A DNA stretch of 64,000 nt from NCBI RefSeq assembly GCF_000002425.4, contig NC_037265.1:16518760-16582759 (forward strand), read 5' to 3'. This document shows positions 1-12,236 of the stretch, in pieces. Source of the DNA: Physcomitrium patens (Eukaryota > Streptophyta > Bryopsida > Funariales > Funariaceae). Positions within the stretch are counted from its first letter, which is position 1. Each line of letters starts with the position of its first letter. Made by a program: the position numbers and the translations under genes. Below the pieces are notes generated by a model. That model ran no database searches. It was not told where the DNA came from and saw only the letters and a program-made list of their open reading frames with translations.

Positions 1-176
1 GTAAAGAGACGAGGGATTTTGTTGGCGTAGGAGTGATGAGACCTTCTTGCAGTTCCAAGTTTATGGGAAGGTTTAAGCTTTGGCTCTGGTGAACAATCTT
101 AGGCGAATTTGGGTGGAGTAAATAATCGCAGGGTGGAATATCAGAGAAACCTTTTGGTGTGCGCAGGGTTTTTGCA

Positions 177-185
177 AAACCCTAA
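177..185 (+). promoter_or_regulatory. Telo-box (AAACCCTAA) abutting the RUS start codon
   Basis: The nonamer AAACCCTAA ends one base before the ATG at 186. Its TAA is also the in-frame stop that rules out a longer N-terminus. Telo-boxes are common in leaders and promoters of plant growth-related genes; regulatory activity here is inferred. Confidence 0.4.
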
Positions 186-3100
186 ATGGTCACCACTTCC
201 TCTCTAGCACCGGGATGGCCAGGCTCACTTGTCTCTGTCAGATCGTCGCAATGCTTGTATGGTTCCAGTAGGCACCTTCGCCTGGGCCACAAAAGGCAGA
301 AGTCCTCGGCTGCCCTTACTGATAATAAGCGCTGCCAGTGCCGATGTTTTGTGGAGGAAGTTTCCCATGCGTGGAAACAATGGCGTGGGTGGAGAAAATC
401 TAGCCGACCATATAAGGATGGGAAGAAGCTTCCCGTGGTGATCTTCGAGGGAGGCCGACAATGGCAGTATGTTTTCGATGGAGAACAAATACGAGCTGTA
501 GAGTTTGATGGGGTATCTCTGCAGAACGGAGAAGCCCGAAATGAAAGTGTGAGTGGTCAGGTCGCTGGGAGTGTATTAAAGCTGAGGCAAACATTGCAGC
601 GAATCTTTGTTCCGGATCAAGTTTGGCCGCATTACCTTGTGTATCTGAAATGGAAACTCGTTCACCGCTTTTTGAGCTCAGTACTCCATTTTCAGTGTAC
701 TCAGGTCTCTTTCTCTCTCAATACATTCTCTACTGTGTTGAGATCGTTAGACGATTGTTTATTTCCTCGCTTCTTTGAGTGTACGCAATTTGGTTTACCC
801 TGGATGAATATAAAAGCTGATATTTAAGCATGGATATGGGTTGGTTGCTGAGCTTTTATATGAAGCCGATTGATACGTTGAATTTGCTGTTGTGACAATG
901 TATGTGGACAGAATTATGGAAGACGTAAGTGCAGTCTATCTTATATTTGGTTGATGTGTAATAGGCTATGCTATGGGCCGTTGGGGTGGGGGCGAAACGG
1001 AGACTTCCAGCAGCTGCTGCCCTGAACTGGGTGATGAAAGATGGGGTGGGACGATTGGGGAAACTTCTTTTCACAGCGAATTTTGGCCGAACCTTCGACT
1101 CAGACCTAAAAGTGAGACCTCTGACTTCTGTCTACTCTCTAACTTCCTTCAATTAACTGCAAGCATTCTGCTATTGTAGTTTGATGAGTTCAGATTGTTA
1201 ATTTTGGATGCTTCAGCCTTTAAGCATGACTAGCAGTGGGTGACGATCATGAAAGCGTTAATATTTGTTTCGTTAAGTAACGATGCAGATGTGCCCCTCA
1301 CCCTCACATAATCTCTTGAAGGTCCATTGCAACGGAGACCTCTGCCGAGTAGCAAAGAACCTGGACATCGTATTATTTGAATACTGTTGATAGAAGATGC
1401 TTGTAAGGCTATTTTTCAAATGACACGATTTTGTGTGGCGCTTGAAGATAATATTCTAGTGGCCTAATTTATTGTCAACTGGTTCACTTGCAGAGAGTGC
1501 GCTTTTGGACGTCAGTTTTGTTCAGCTCGAGTGTAGGCTTGGAAATATTGACTCCTCTGTTTCCTCAACATTTCCTGCTCTTAGCAACACTCGCCAACAT
1601 TGCAAAGTCTATAGCTTATGCTGCCTACCTGGCTACAAGTGTGCGCATCTTTTAAACTCTTTTGTGCGTGCAAATTGAGTTGCTTTAATGGTTAGGAAAG
1701 CTTTGTAATATTTGTGAGTTCCTCTTCCGTTTTTGCACATTCTAGTTTAGAACATAGCTGCCCCTTGTGCTAGTAGAGAGTTGCTGACCTCGATGGTAAA
1801 ACAATGTATAGGATAACTAGAGGTCTCCTCGTTGACTTTTCAATCTCGTAGTGCTTTTCTTAAGAACTTGAAAACTTTTTCTATACATCACAATATTGTA
1901 TTTTCTGTATTGATTGCCATGTATTCTGTTGCATTATATTTATCTTCTTAAAACCCACAAACACAGGCGTCAGCTACGCGTTTTACCGTCCAGTTATTGC
2001 TTCCTTACGGTGATTTTTTCTGCGTGTGTAGTCAGCTATTCACCGGAGCTTTGCATTGGGGGATAATTTGGCGGATATTTCTGCTAAGGGAATGGTAAAC
2101 TCCTACTTAGGGTTCATTTTTCAAGCATCTAGAGATTTACTTAATATTCTCCCTTATTTTGATTTTGGTTGAGTGTTACTTAGCTTATCGTGTGCATTTT
2201 TTTATATGTGTGAGTTGCATGGTTTGTGAAGCTAGTTTCCAGATTTGGACATGAGAAGCAGGTACAGCTGTTCCAGAACTGGTCAGAGTGTAGTTTGAGA
2301 TATGAGTTTTAAAGTAATCTATTTACTGTTTTCTGCCATTGCAGGCACAGACGGTGGTTGCGGACAATCTAGGACTTGCTGCCGCAGTCTGTCTGAGTCA
2401 GTTTATCCATAATTTTCCGAAAATTGAGAAATTCTTACCTCTAGCAATGTATCCTGTATTGGCATCAGCAGAATTGTTTGCAATTTATCAGCAACTTCAA
2501 GCTGTGCATCTACAAACTTTGAACAAGGTGACCTTGCCTGCATTGCACTTGTATGTCTTGGAATAGGAAATAAACATTTAGATAAATGCCAGCCATTGTA
2601 CTTATTACTCCGATAGTCTTGATATTCAGAAGATACTTCTTCATAATAATTACTAAGTCAGTGGACAGCAAACCCAAGTCGTATGCTTAGAGAATAATTC
2701 ACTGTATGCTTAGCTGACAATCCAGATGGCCCATATTTTAAAATTGGTCATTTTCATAAATCTTCTGCCATACTTTTTTGAATTCTCCAACTAAAAGGAG
2801 TCTCATGACATTTATAATTCATCAATCTTATTTTCAACAACCATGCCTTTAGTATTAGATCAATCTTCTCTTGAAACTCAAATTCTTTGTGCACACACAG
2901 GAGAGGTTGGAGATCATTATCAATATATGGGTGAAGGACCGCAGGATACCAAGTTTTGAGGAGGTTAGCAAGATCGAAAACGTTGCCTTGCTCGATCTTT
3001 TCAGAGGTGAGTAACTATTCTGATGCAATCAAATAATATATTTTGCGAGATGGCAACAGGATTTGTATGCCATGGTGGAGTGGGACATAAGAATAAGAGA

Positions 3101-4774
3101 AAATATTCAAGTTGTTTACTTGGTTCGCTGGAGGGACCGTAGCAGTTTGAGCTTATGTGATTGGGGTAGTACAAATATTAGTGCTAGAAAACGTGATTAT
3201 GGAATATCTACGTTCTGGATTTCTATTGACGGTGATAATTGCTGCATGAGTGCTCCAGAACAGCAATTAAGTATTTAGCAGGACCACCTGTTGGCACATT
3301 TTTCCAACTGGGAGTTGATAAACGAGTCTAAGTGCTCCAAAAGCAAACGTTGAACCTTCTCTCTACATCAAATTTAAATTTGATTTCGATCTTACCGGTA
3401 ATGTTTAGAATCATATTGCTTTCAGTTTTCGGTGTTAACATGGTGTTTGCAAATGGTGGAGAGGGGGGTTCAGGTTTTAAGAATCAATTATCTTTGCGAA
3501 TTGGTGCTGTTTCCTTGCGGTATCTTACGCCTGAAGGTCTCATGAACATTGTTAACTTACGAGAAACCCAAAAATATACCCTCTGCCTTGAGCCACATTT
3601 TTCATCACCTTTTCGTGGGCATCTCAGCCTTTTACAGGTAATTATAACTGTCCGAGTATTTCCAGGTTCCGGATTAAGTAGAATTCATGGTTTATTTTCA
3701 TATGTAGATCATTACTGTGCAAGTATGAAGTGCTTTTGTTCTTTCAACCCTGCAGTTCTAATGTTTCTTGGTCTGTTGATAGCCGAGACTGCTCCTGTGG
3801 CTCAATGAAAAGGCGACCACTGAAGATATCATCATGGGCGTTTTACAGGTGCACAAAATTCTTCTGAATGTTAGGACGCCTAGTATTCAGAACATTTGGT
3901 GTTCCTAATACATTTGGTGCTAGGAACGCTTGATGTTGATATTGGTGTGGGTTCTATCTTGTTAAAAAGCCTATTGAAGTTGCACCAAGTCGCTTGAAAT
4001 ATTGAATTATTGTCTTTTGCCTTTCAGGCGTGTCATATAAGAACCACGATCACCTCAAAGGCGAGCTTGGAGCAACTAGGTAACGCTACCATATCTCTTT
4101 TCGTCACTGTGAGCTGCAAGGGTACAAACAAGGACTGTAATCTGGAGATAAGAGAACTTTTAGTTATTAACTAACTGCCAAAAGTAGCCCTAATTTCGGC
4201 TTCCTCATATGCGGTGAATTGAGAATCCTGGTTGTGTGGAAAATTGCTGGTCATTACATAGGGTTTTGAAAGAGAAATTGCTAGTCAGTTTTTTGTATCG
4301 ATGTTATGAGAGGCGATACCTTGTTTTAAAGATACCGTGGTTTTCTCGTCTTAAAATTTCAATGCGCTTGAAGAACGTAAGTAGTCAACGTGCAGGTCAC
4401 TGCTGTCAGTGGTAAGCCCTGTAAAGTGTCGTGACAAATTGGTTTAAAGTGCACATCTGTGAGATGATTTTTGAAGTTACCACGACGTTTGTCCTTTTCT
4501 GAAGAGTGCTGTCATGTCGTCCGAAATACTTGCGTGGAACTCGGTACCTGGACCAGTGATCCGTTTCTCAGTCGGTGCATGATTGTGTGCAGGAATACAA
4601 TATGAGAAAGGGGATGTTAATGGCAGATGGCGAAATCTTCTTCTTGAGAGCAGGACGCATGCAGAAGTAGATTTCAAACCACTTCTGGATGCTATTAAGG
4701 ATGGTGGTTGGATCACTAGGAGGATCTTGCTGAGCCCCAAAGAGCAATGCAGTTTCAGCATCCTCAATAACTGA
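186..4774 (+). CDS. RUS family (DUF647, root UV-B sensitive) protein, RUS6-like, ten exons
   Basis: Exons read as 186-704, 965-1111, 1494-1640, 2032-2094, 2345-2527, 2901-3006, 3474-3637, 3783-3848, 4028-4079 and 4593-4774. Every junction has GT/AG ends and compatible phase, giving 542 aa. Residues ~82-90 hold LPVVIFEGG. The DUF647 core runs from ~131 to ~390, with landmarks ALNWVMKDGVGRLGKLLF, QHFLLLATLANIAKSIAYAA, HRSFALGDNLADISAKG, QTVVADNLGL and IPSFEEVSKIE. The C-terminus (~390-542) matches the variable RUS tail. RUS proteins are plant membrane-associated or plastid proteins; RUS1/RUS2 act in UV-B sensing, auxin transport and vitamin B6 homeostasis. The KRVRFWTSVLF block resembles what I recall of RUS6, but paralogue assignment by eye is tentative. 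An in-frame stop directly before ATG 186 fixes the start. A GT at 549-550 could allow a shorter first exon, but the frame stays open to 704. Confidence 0.88.
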
Positions 4775-6990
4775 AGTTTACTGTCATTCAAACACAAGCC
4801 GCCCTCTTATTTGCATAAGTTCATGTCTAGGATACATTATTGTTGTTTAGGAGGGAATCGTTTCCAGCAACCAGCAAGGGGATGCTGTACAATGCAGGTT
4901 GAAATCTGTTCGGACCAAATTTGAAACCTACAGTTTGAGTGGTGTCATCTGATGTCTTCTTCTCATCATTTGATTTCCTGGGTCCCCTTTGGTAACATTA
5001 TCCTGTCTTGCCTAGCAACTCGTCCCTTATTTCGAAGGGCCACACGATTAGAAGAATGAACAGAAAACGGATTTCAAGGAATTGAGAATGTGGTATGGAA
5101 GGAAATTCCCTGTACATCGTCCACTTTTGTAGACGGAAACTTGGTATCAAACAATTGCATCTCCACATATAAAAGACCTACGAGGGCAAAGGGACCACCC
5201 ATGTATAGTAAATTGCTTGAATAAAAAACTGACGCTGGAACTACATGTTCTGAAATCTGCCAAGCATTGATCATACCTACATACAGGCCAGGGGAGTTGA
5301 ATGCCGAATTCAATGCCGTTCTTGAGTTTCACCTCAATTGAGAATTTGACATGTGGTCAAGCATCAAGAAGCTCCTTATGAAGTGTTTGACACATGAACC
5401 CTTCAATGTATTTGTTAAAGTTTGCTTGAGTGGGTCGGAATACTTGACTGAGACTAACCCAAAATTGGTCACAACTTAATTGCAATTGGTAATTGACTAC
5501 TTGGACTCAAAAGATCCAGGAGTTATTACAGTTTTATTCTTTTATTGAAGAGTAAGTTTGAGTGGAACAATTTTTTTTTTCCACAATTTGGATGCTAAAT
5601 AGACAAGTCACCATAGCTTGATATGTTACATACACTATTTTTCTGTGCTCGACAGAAATTATTTCAAGGAACTTTCATGAGAAAAGAAATAAATACTATG
5701 ATAAAGTGTAAGAAGAACAGAAGAAAAAATGTTTTTAATAAAGTATAAGTAATACTCTCTCCGAATGTCATTAATCTTCAAGCATGATTACTGATTGATT
5801 AAGTCCTAAATTTTGTTGAGTATTATTCAACTAGTATGCAACTTGAATTATATTAATACCACCAACCAGCTTATTTAGAGCTGGTGCGAAGTTTTTTCAA
5901 TAGGCAAAGGGCAGGAATAGCATTATCAAATCTTATCATCTGATCTCACTTAGTAATATCGGTGTCTTACCAATTCTCATCTATACCAGCTCCATGAATA
6001 TTTGTTTGTGCTAATGTTAGATTGCTTCCTAGTCGTACATGTTTGCATATTCCCAAATTTTGTAGGCATATTACTAGCAATTGACTGTAAATTTGGATTA
6101 TGTGCTACGGGGTAATATTCTTCTTGACAAACAGTTCTGAAATGAACAGAAAAAAAATACTTGCCATAGCAAAAACAAATTTGTTGTAACACAGAGATAA
6201 AAAAATAAAAAAATAAAAAATAAAACAACTTTTTAAGTTGAGCCTTTTAAAAAAAATTATAAGCTTTTGATCGTTATTTATTTATTTTAATCAATAGACT
6301 TGTTCAACACATCACCATTGGCTGTCTTCGCCTGCAATAATCTGAACACAACACAGGGTACAAATTTGAGAATGATCGATAAATTAAAAACAAAAGTTGT
6401 TATAGTTTATTTTTACAACAATTTGCCTCCATTCACAAGATCTCGTCTAAGGGAATTATCCAAGTAATGGAATGTAAAAAAAGAAGAAGAAAAAAACATT
6501 AGAAGTATCGAATACAAACAAAAGGCCAACAAAGGATAAAACACAACATAGCTTGAAGTAAAAACATTTTTCAGTTAACAACAAACAACAAAGACTGACA
6601 CATGGCATAGTATTTTACAGTCGCACTTAACCCTAAATTTCAAATTTCATCGAACTTCGTGGAACGGAATTTATCAATTCAGTACGAATGCAAACAGAAA
6701 GAAGAATAAAAACTTAATGCGGCAGAGATTGAACAGTGGCCGCGCCGAGAGAGGGCTACTCACAAGCACTATCCTCAACTAAAAATAAATCATTAAGAAT
6801 TTCGGTGTGTTTCGCAACTTCTAAAAGTTTTCAAAACTGTCTTCAATGACAAAAAGTTAAAAAAAAGAAAAAAGAAAAAAGAAAAGAAAAAAACACATCA
6901 CACGCGAGGAAGAACTTGAATGTATAAATGCTGAAACACACACGACAAGCACAAAGTGATGAGCGGTGAAAGCGCTACGCATGGCAGGCA
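4775..6990. other. Non-coding DNA downstream of the RUS gene
   Basis: The first few hundred bases are the likely RUS 3' UTR. From about 5550 the DNA is AT-rich with short A/T runs, for example an A-rich AAAAATAAAA tract at about 6196-6226 and AAAAGA-type purine runs at 6857-6892. Reading frames here are short and show no recognisable motif. No gene is supported. Confidence 0.5.
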
Positions 6991-9900
6991 GATTCATGCA
7001 ACATGTGAGCCTCGGCGGTGAGATCTGATCGCCTGACTTGGCAGCTCGGAGATTCGCGTGAACGAGTAGGAAAAATCAAACTGGGGGCATGCGGGCACCG
7101 CGCTGCTTCCTCGACAGGGAAGATCACATTCTGGTCTCATTGAATTAAATGGAACTGCGTAGAAACGTTCCGAAAACGAGGATAAGCAGAAACCACGCAA
7201 ATCTGTGCGAGTTCGTGCAAGCTCTTGGAGGTGGAATTTCAACCTTCTGCCTCTGATTGTTTGCCCCTAATTCCGGCCTCAGGCTGACCGAATTCTTCTC
7301 TCCGTTTGTGCCCATCACTGTGGGGCCGACAAGGTGGGACCCTGATAAAAAATCCTTCAACATGCAGCAGCGTTGGGGGGTGTGCAGTTTAATCTTGTAC
7401 CTTATGATTCTGCCACATGAGTTCTCTCGAAATGTTTTTTTTTTTTTTTTTTTTTCTGGTGAACTGAACTCGTCTGACGTCCTCCTACTGACGAAGCGGA
7501 GCGAGGTGATGATTGGGCTGTGTTTCTGCACAGGTTCGTTATGACGCACTTTTCTTCCCTTGACCGACTGCAGTACCAACGAGCCAAGTGACGACCAGGA
7601 TCTGGCACCTAGGGTAAGTTGCCTTCTCCCTATCCCCCCAGTGCCGTGGATTTTTCTATGTTTCCTGGTGCAACTGACCGTCGTCTGTGGCAGAAACATA
7701 GCAGGATCTCTTGCCCCAAGGATGTCGCTCGACGTGGCTCCACAGCGGCTTTCAAACGCAATCCTGGATGCTGCTTTTGATTAGAATGCCTTTCCAAGCT
7801 GCAGTTCGCAGATCGGCGAAGCACTTCCTTCGTTGTAGGAGTGTACATGGAGTCGCTTCTAGTGTACTGTTGGGAGCCCGGCTAGGTCGGAGGTCGGGAT
7901 ACGTGAGCTCTTGTGCCAAAAGCCATGTCTGGCAAGGAAAAAGCGTGTCGTGAAGAAGCCAGGTAGTTCATAAGTAGAGACTGCTTCTGTTATGGTCTGG
8001 CTTCCCCGTTCGGGATTAGATAAGGATGTGGAGGTGACTATGTAGAATCTAGGTGTGATTGCGTCTCCATTGCCATCTCGGATTCTTGTGAAGAATTGGT
8101 CCTTGCCCTCGGTGTTGCGGAGTTTGTTTGTGAGGGAGGTTTAGGCTGCCTGACCACCGTTTGGAGGAATTAGAGTAGTAATCTTAGCGACGCGGACATG
8201 GGGACCTCTCTATAGGTATCTCGTAGACCTCGATGTTTAAATTTTAATTGCTGTTCTTCCCTGTGCACGAATCGAAATTTTAATTCTTTCGCAACTCTCC
8301 ACTCGCTCTGAATCTTCAGCTACACTCGGAGTCGGTTTTATGTGGGTTGTCTTCTGCTGCTGTTTTACTGTTGGGTTTAGGTTTGAGAGGAGTTGGGAAA
8401 GTGAGTGATCGTTTTGAAGTTCCAGGTTTCTAACGCCCGCCGTGCATCGAGTATTTGTGTAGTGGAGGTGTTCTTGGTTTTAGGAATGTCAATATGGCTA
8501 CTGTAGGCGGCACATTGGTGTTTGGAAGAGCGGCCTCGTCATGTTCTCCTCTGAAGTCGGGGATAGTCTCTCACTATGAAAGCGTCAATTGTCACTGTGC
8601 ACCTACATTATGATGTTCGGTCTACTTGGAACGATAGGATTTTTAGACTCCTATCGAAGGGGAAGGATTTTGTCACTGTAGTTTAGTTTGGCTCTGCCGC
8701 CAGCTTTGGTGTAGGTGTGATGTTTGAAGCGATCTGCTTGAGTCCCGAGATTTCGGATCTTTGTTATGGACCTTGAAGCACCTAATTGGGTCATTTGCAC
8801 ATTATGAACTGCGTTGTTCTTGGTTGAGATTAGAAAGCTGAAGGAGCTTGGTGTATCAACCTTGGGATTATTTCATAGTCCTGTATTACCGAAAACTTAT
8901 TTCAATGAACAGTGTATCGTTATGATGCTGAGGCTTTGCCGAGTTCAGCTTTGCCATTTCAGGGTAGCGAAGGACGATTCTAGGTTTTCTTCGTCTGACT
9001 ACTTCATTACATTGGCTTTGCAAGTCTCTTCGTTCTTATTTCATTCCTTGATAAGCCTTTCAATTAACGTACGACCAGTTTGTTGTGCAACGAGCGAGTC
9101 CATCAATGGTTTTTTTGATCATTGATCTCGTAAGCATTGGGTACTCCATGTCAGAGTATTTAAAGAACCACTTTGAACTTGTCCGAACATTATATGCCGA
9201 AGCCTTTTTAGAATGACGGCGGTTGATCTTTGACATATATATCAATAGGTTTGATAATTTTATATTTATTTTTAGAACACAGTTTTGATCTTGGATCAAC
9301 AAGTTGGGCACTTAGGTCTTCGTGAGTTCAAATAATGTGGTACACTTCAATTGTTTTGAGTGGCCTTGGACTTACTTCTGTTTATTTTGTGTCATGTTGG
9401 AGCGAAAGCAGAATGTATCGTACCGTGGACTGCTTTATGCCATCGACGAAATGTGTTTGTGCTCTTTTAACTCGACCAATGCTTGGTATGGCGCGCTCGT
9501 GTTCTCCATCTTCGCAGAGGCACTACAGAGAACCTGAAAGTAGATCAGGGTCCATTAGATGAAGTACACATTTTTGGACCCTTAAAGAAGTCGGCAGTCT
9601 AGATTTGCTGCAAAGTTGGCAGCCAGGCTGTCACCCTGATTGTGAGAGGGACTCTGGAATTAAACACGACTAGGTAAGACTTGTTCTTAAGCATTACCTT
9701 AAGCTTGTTTGTTAATGAGTACTTGACTCAAAGCTTATTTTGATTAGCCAGGCTTCTACGTTGCTTGGGACGTGTGGTGCATGATGCAAATGAAGCTGGC
9801 TGCTTGACACTGCGGGTTGTTAGTAATAATCGTGGTACGCGTTGGGGTTTAAGTTTTTGAGCATGGCGGTAATAATGTGATACATCAGTCACTGTAGCGA

Positions 9901-10080
9901 CACATGTGTCGACTTTATGATTCAGCTAAAAGACCTGTTTTTCTATTCGATGCCCGAAGCAGTTAAGTTACTAGTGTACGGTGTTTAGGAAAGATTGTGA
10001 AATGTACAACCCGCACCTTACGATGTATAATAAAATCTAATTTAGCTCTTCTTCGCAGATTGACTTGCGAGTATCAACCA
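6991..10080. other. Less AT-rich region upstream of the STOP1-like gene; probable promoter, leader and leader introns
   Basis: Base composition becomes more balanced at about 7000-8800. A good donor (AGGGTAAGTT, about 7611-7620) and the acceptor TTCTTCGCAG ending at 10058 suggest a spliced 5' leader for the gene starting at 10088. A 21-base T run lies at 7435-7455. Short frames in both directions look random. The leader exon structure is inference. Confidence 0.4.
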
Positions 10081-10131
10081 ATGCACGATGCAGGGTGGCA
10101 ATCAGCAGCCCGCACCAAGTCCAACGAATGA
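10081..10131 (+). promoter_or_regulatory. Upstream ORF overlapping the STOP1-like start codon
   Basis: An ATG at 10081 opens a 16-codon frame ending in TGA at 10129-10131. It overlaps the main ATG at 10088 in another frame. The uORF start has C at -3, while the main start has A at -3, so leaky scanning to the main ATG is plausible. It depends on the transcript starting upstream of 10081. Confidence 0.5.
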
Positions 10132-12236
10132 TTCTCTGTCTACCCTAGCCTTCCTTCATCATCAGCTGACTCAGCAGTTCTCGACCTCTAATTTGCCAAA
10201 TACACCCTTGCTCTCTTCATCTCTTGGGTTCTCCATGAGTGGCAATGCTCAGGTTTGCGGAATCATCAGCTCTTTTTTTCCAAAATCTTGTGTGAAGGCC
10301 TTTCCATGTGATATTTGTGTCATGGATGCATCCGTGACTGTTGGTGGCCTTGCTTTGCCATGTAGAAATATTATTACACGTTTTTAGTGAGGATATAGAT
10401 TTTTTTTTGATATGTGATTTAGATTGTAGACGTCTGGTCCTGAAGTGCTGAACATGCACTGCATTATTGTACATCAGTTGTATCAATGAAAGCTTGTAGC
10501 TGCAGATCCCTGTTCTGAAGGGAATGTCTTGCATTGAATCACTTGTTATGGACATATTCTGGCGTTTTGTAGAGTCGACAGTAAGGTATTCAGAAGTTGA
10601 CAATCCGTTTCTTATTTTGCTGTGGATGTTGTAGGATCAAAGTCATACGCATCAGAACATTCAACAGCAACAAATCCAATCAATGATTTCAGGCGGTGGA
10701 AGCAGAGGTCATGCACAAGTAGGGAGCAGAAGTGGTGAAAGCCCTGGAGGGTTGTTTCAGCACTTGCAGCACGGGAACAGGGACTCAAATCTCGATCAAC
10801 ATCAGTTTTATAATGAAACGACGAATCAACTCTTTTCCGAGAATGTTTTGAACCAGGCTTCCTTGGTGGAACAGCGAGTGCGAAGTATCACGGAGCATCT
10901 GTCCATGCTTCAGGATAGGATCCAGCAGCTGCAAGCCCTTGTGCCTCTTATCTCTCAGCTTTCACATTTCCAGAATGAGGGCAATGTTCTAGCCCAACAG
11001 CAGGTAGCAAGTGCCGCTGTTGTAAGTATTACCTCTCAGTTGGCGATGGTGGCCGTTGATCTCCTTCTACAGTCGGGTGTAAACACTGGAACTCAACCGA
11101 ACCATTCAAAGGAAATGCATTTGAGCCAGCTGCTGCAAAATGCTGCGAATCCAAACTTTTCCCAGCAGAATGCACCGAGGCATGACCTGAGAGCACCTCA
11201 CATGAGTCATTGGATGGAAAAACTATTAGGAGGATCATTTGCTGCCTCAGAAGGGGTTAATGCAGCCATTACCTCTGGCAACGGTGGGATTCGATTTTCT
11301 GGTGGAGGAGGTAATTTCCCTGTTCTGATTGACGATGTTGAAAACTCAGGACAGCAAAGTTTAAGTGGCGCCCAACAGGTTGGTGGTAACGGCAGTGCGG
11401 GGTCAATGATTCACTATCCGATGAGCAATATGATTGGAAAGGATTTTGGAAGTATTTTAGATGGCAAAGACCGCAAACCCTCCGATGTCCTAGGTAGCTC
11501 TTCACGCGAAGGAGATTCAGGTGCAAATGAGTTTATTTCCGTTGAGTTAAGAGGGGTGAATGCCGGCCTGGAGGATCTGGACAATGATTCCCGAGTTGAT
11601 GACGAGGGTAGTGACAGCGACAATATCTCTCCTGGTTCGTTTGATCTTGTGGAGATGGACGCTACGGAAATTTTGGCCGAGCACACACATTTCTGTGAGA
11701 TCTGTGGGAAGGGTTTCAAGCGTGACGCCAATCTGAGAATGCACATGCGAGGTCATGGCGACGTGTATAAGACTGCTGCAGCTCTTGCACGTCCCGACAG
11801 AGGCACACAAATCCCTACATCGAACGCTTCGAGGCGATACTCCTGCCCGTATGTGGGATGTAAGAGGAACAAGAAACATCGCAAGTTCCAGCCTCTAAAG
11901 ACTCTTCTGTGTGTGAAGAATCACTATCGCCGTAGCCATTGTCCGAAAGTTCTCAATTGCCAGAAGTGCTCGACGAAGAAATTTTCAGTTGTTGCGGACT
12001 TAAAGACTCATGAAAAGCACTGTGGTCGTGAAAAGTGGCTGTGTTCTTGTGGCACTACTTTTTCACGGAAAGATAAGCTTGTGGGGCACATTGGTTTGTT
12101 CGTGGGTCATGCTCCTGCAATGCCTCTGCATGATATGGAAGGTGGGGTTGGATCGAATTTAATTGTGGATCATCACCAGTCACCCGCTGAAGCGTTTGGT
12201 TTAGGAAGCAAGTCTCCGATGGCTTTTTGGGAATGA
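10088..12236 (+). CDS. STOP1: STOP1-like C2H2 zinc-finger transcription factor
   Basis: Coding exons 10088-10252 and 10635-12236 join in phase 0 (CAG|GT...AG|GAT) to give 588 aa. The N-terminal ~400 residues are rich in Q, S, G and N; residues ~132-165 form a likely helical or coiled-coil stretch ([19 protein letters not shown]). An acidic patch follows at ~380-400. Four zinc fingers then appear in STOP1 order: finger 1 at ~409-429 (C-x2-C...H-x3-H, core [15 protein letters not shown]), a long-loop finger at ~459-492, finger 3 at ~497-515 and finger 4 at ~525-545. STOP1 is a nuclear activator of proton and aluminium tolerance genes (for example ALMT1 and ALS3 in Arabidopsis), largely controlled after translation. 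An in-frame stop at 10061-10063 supports the chosen ATG. The finger block makes the family call firm; strict orthology versus the STOP2 paralogue is not tested. Confidence 0.93.

Noticed and set aside
3332-3808. 158-codon plus-strand frame in the RUS gene
   Set aside because: It merges one true exon (3474-3637) with intron sequence on both sides.
7145-7699. 184-codon minus-strand frame upstream of STOP1
   Set aside because: Its translation runs through a homopolymer (Lys run opposite the T tract at 7435-7455) and has no domain; more likely leader or promoter DNA of the + gene.
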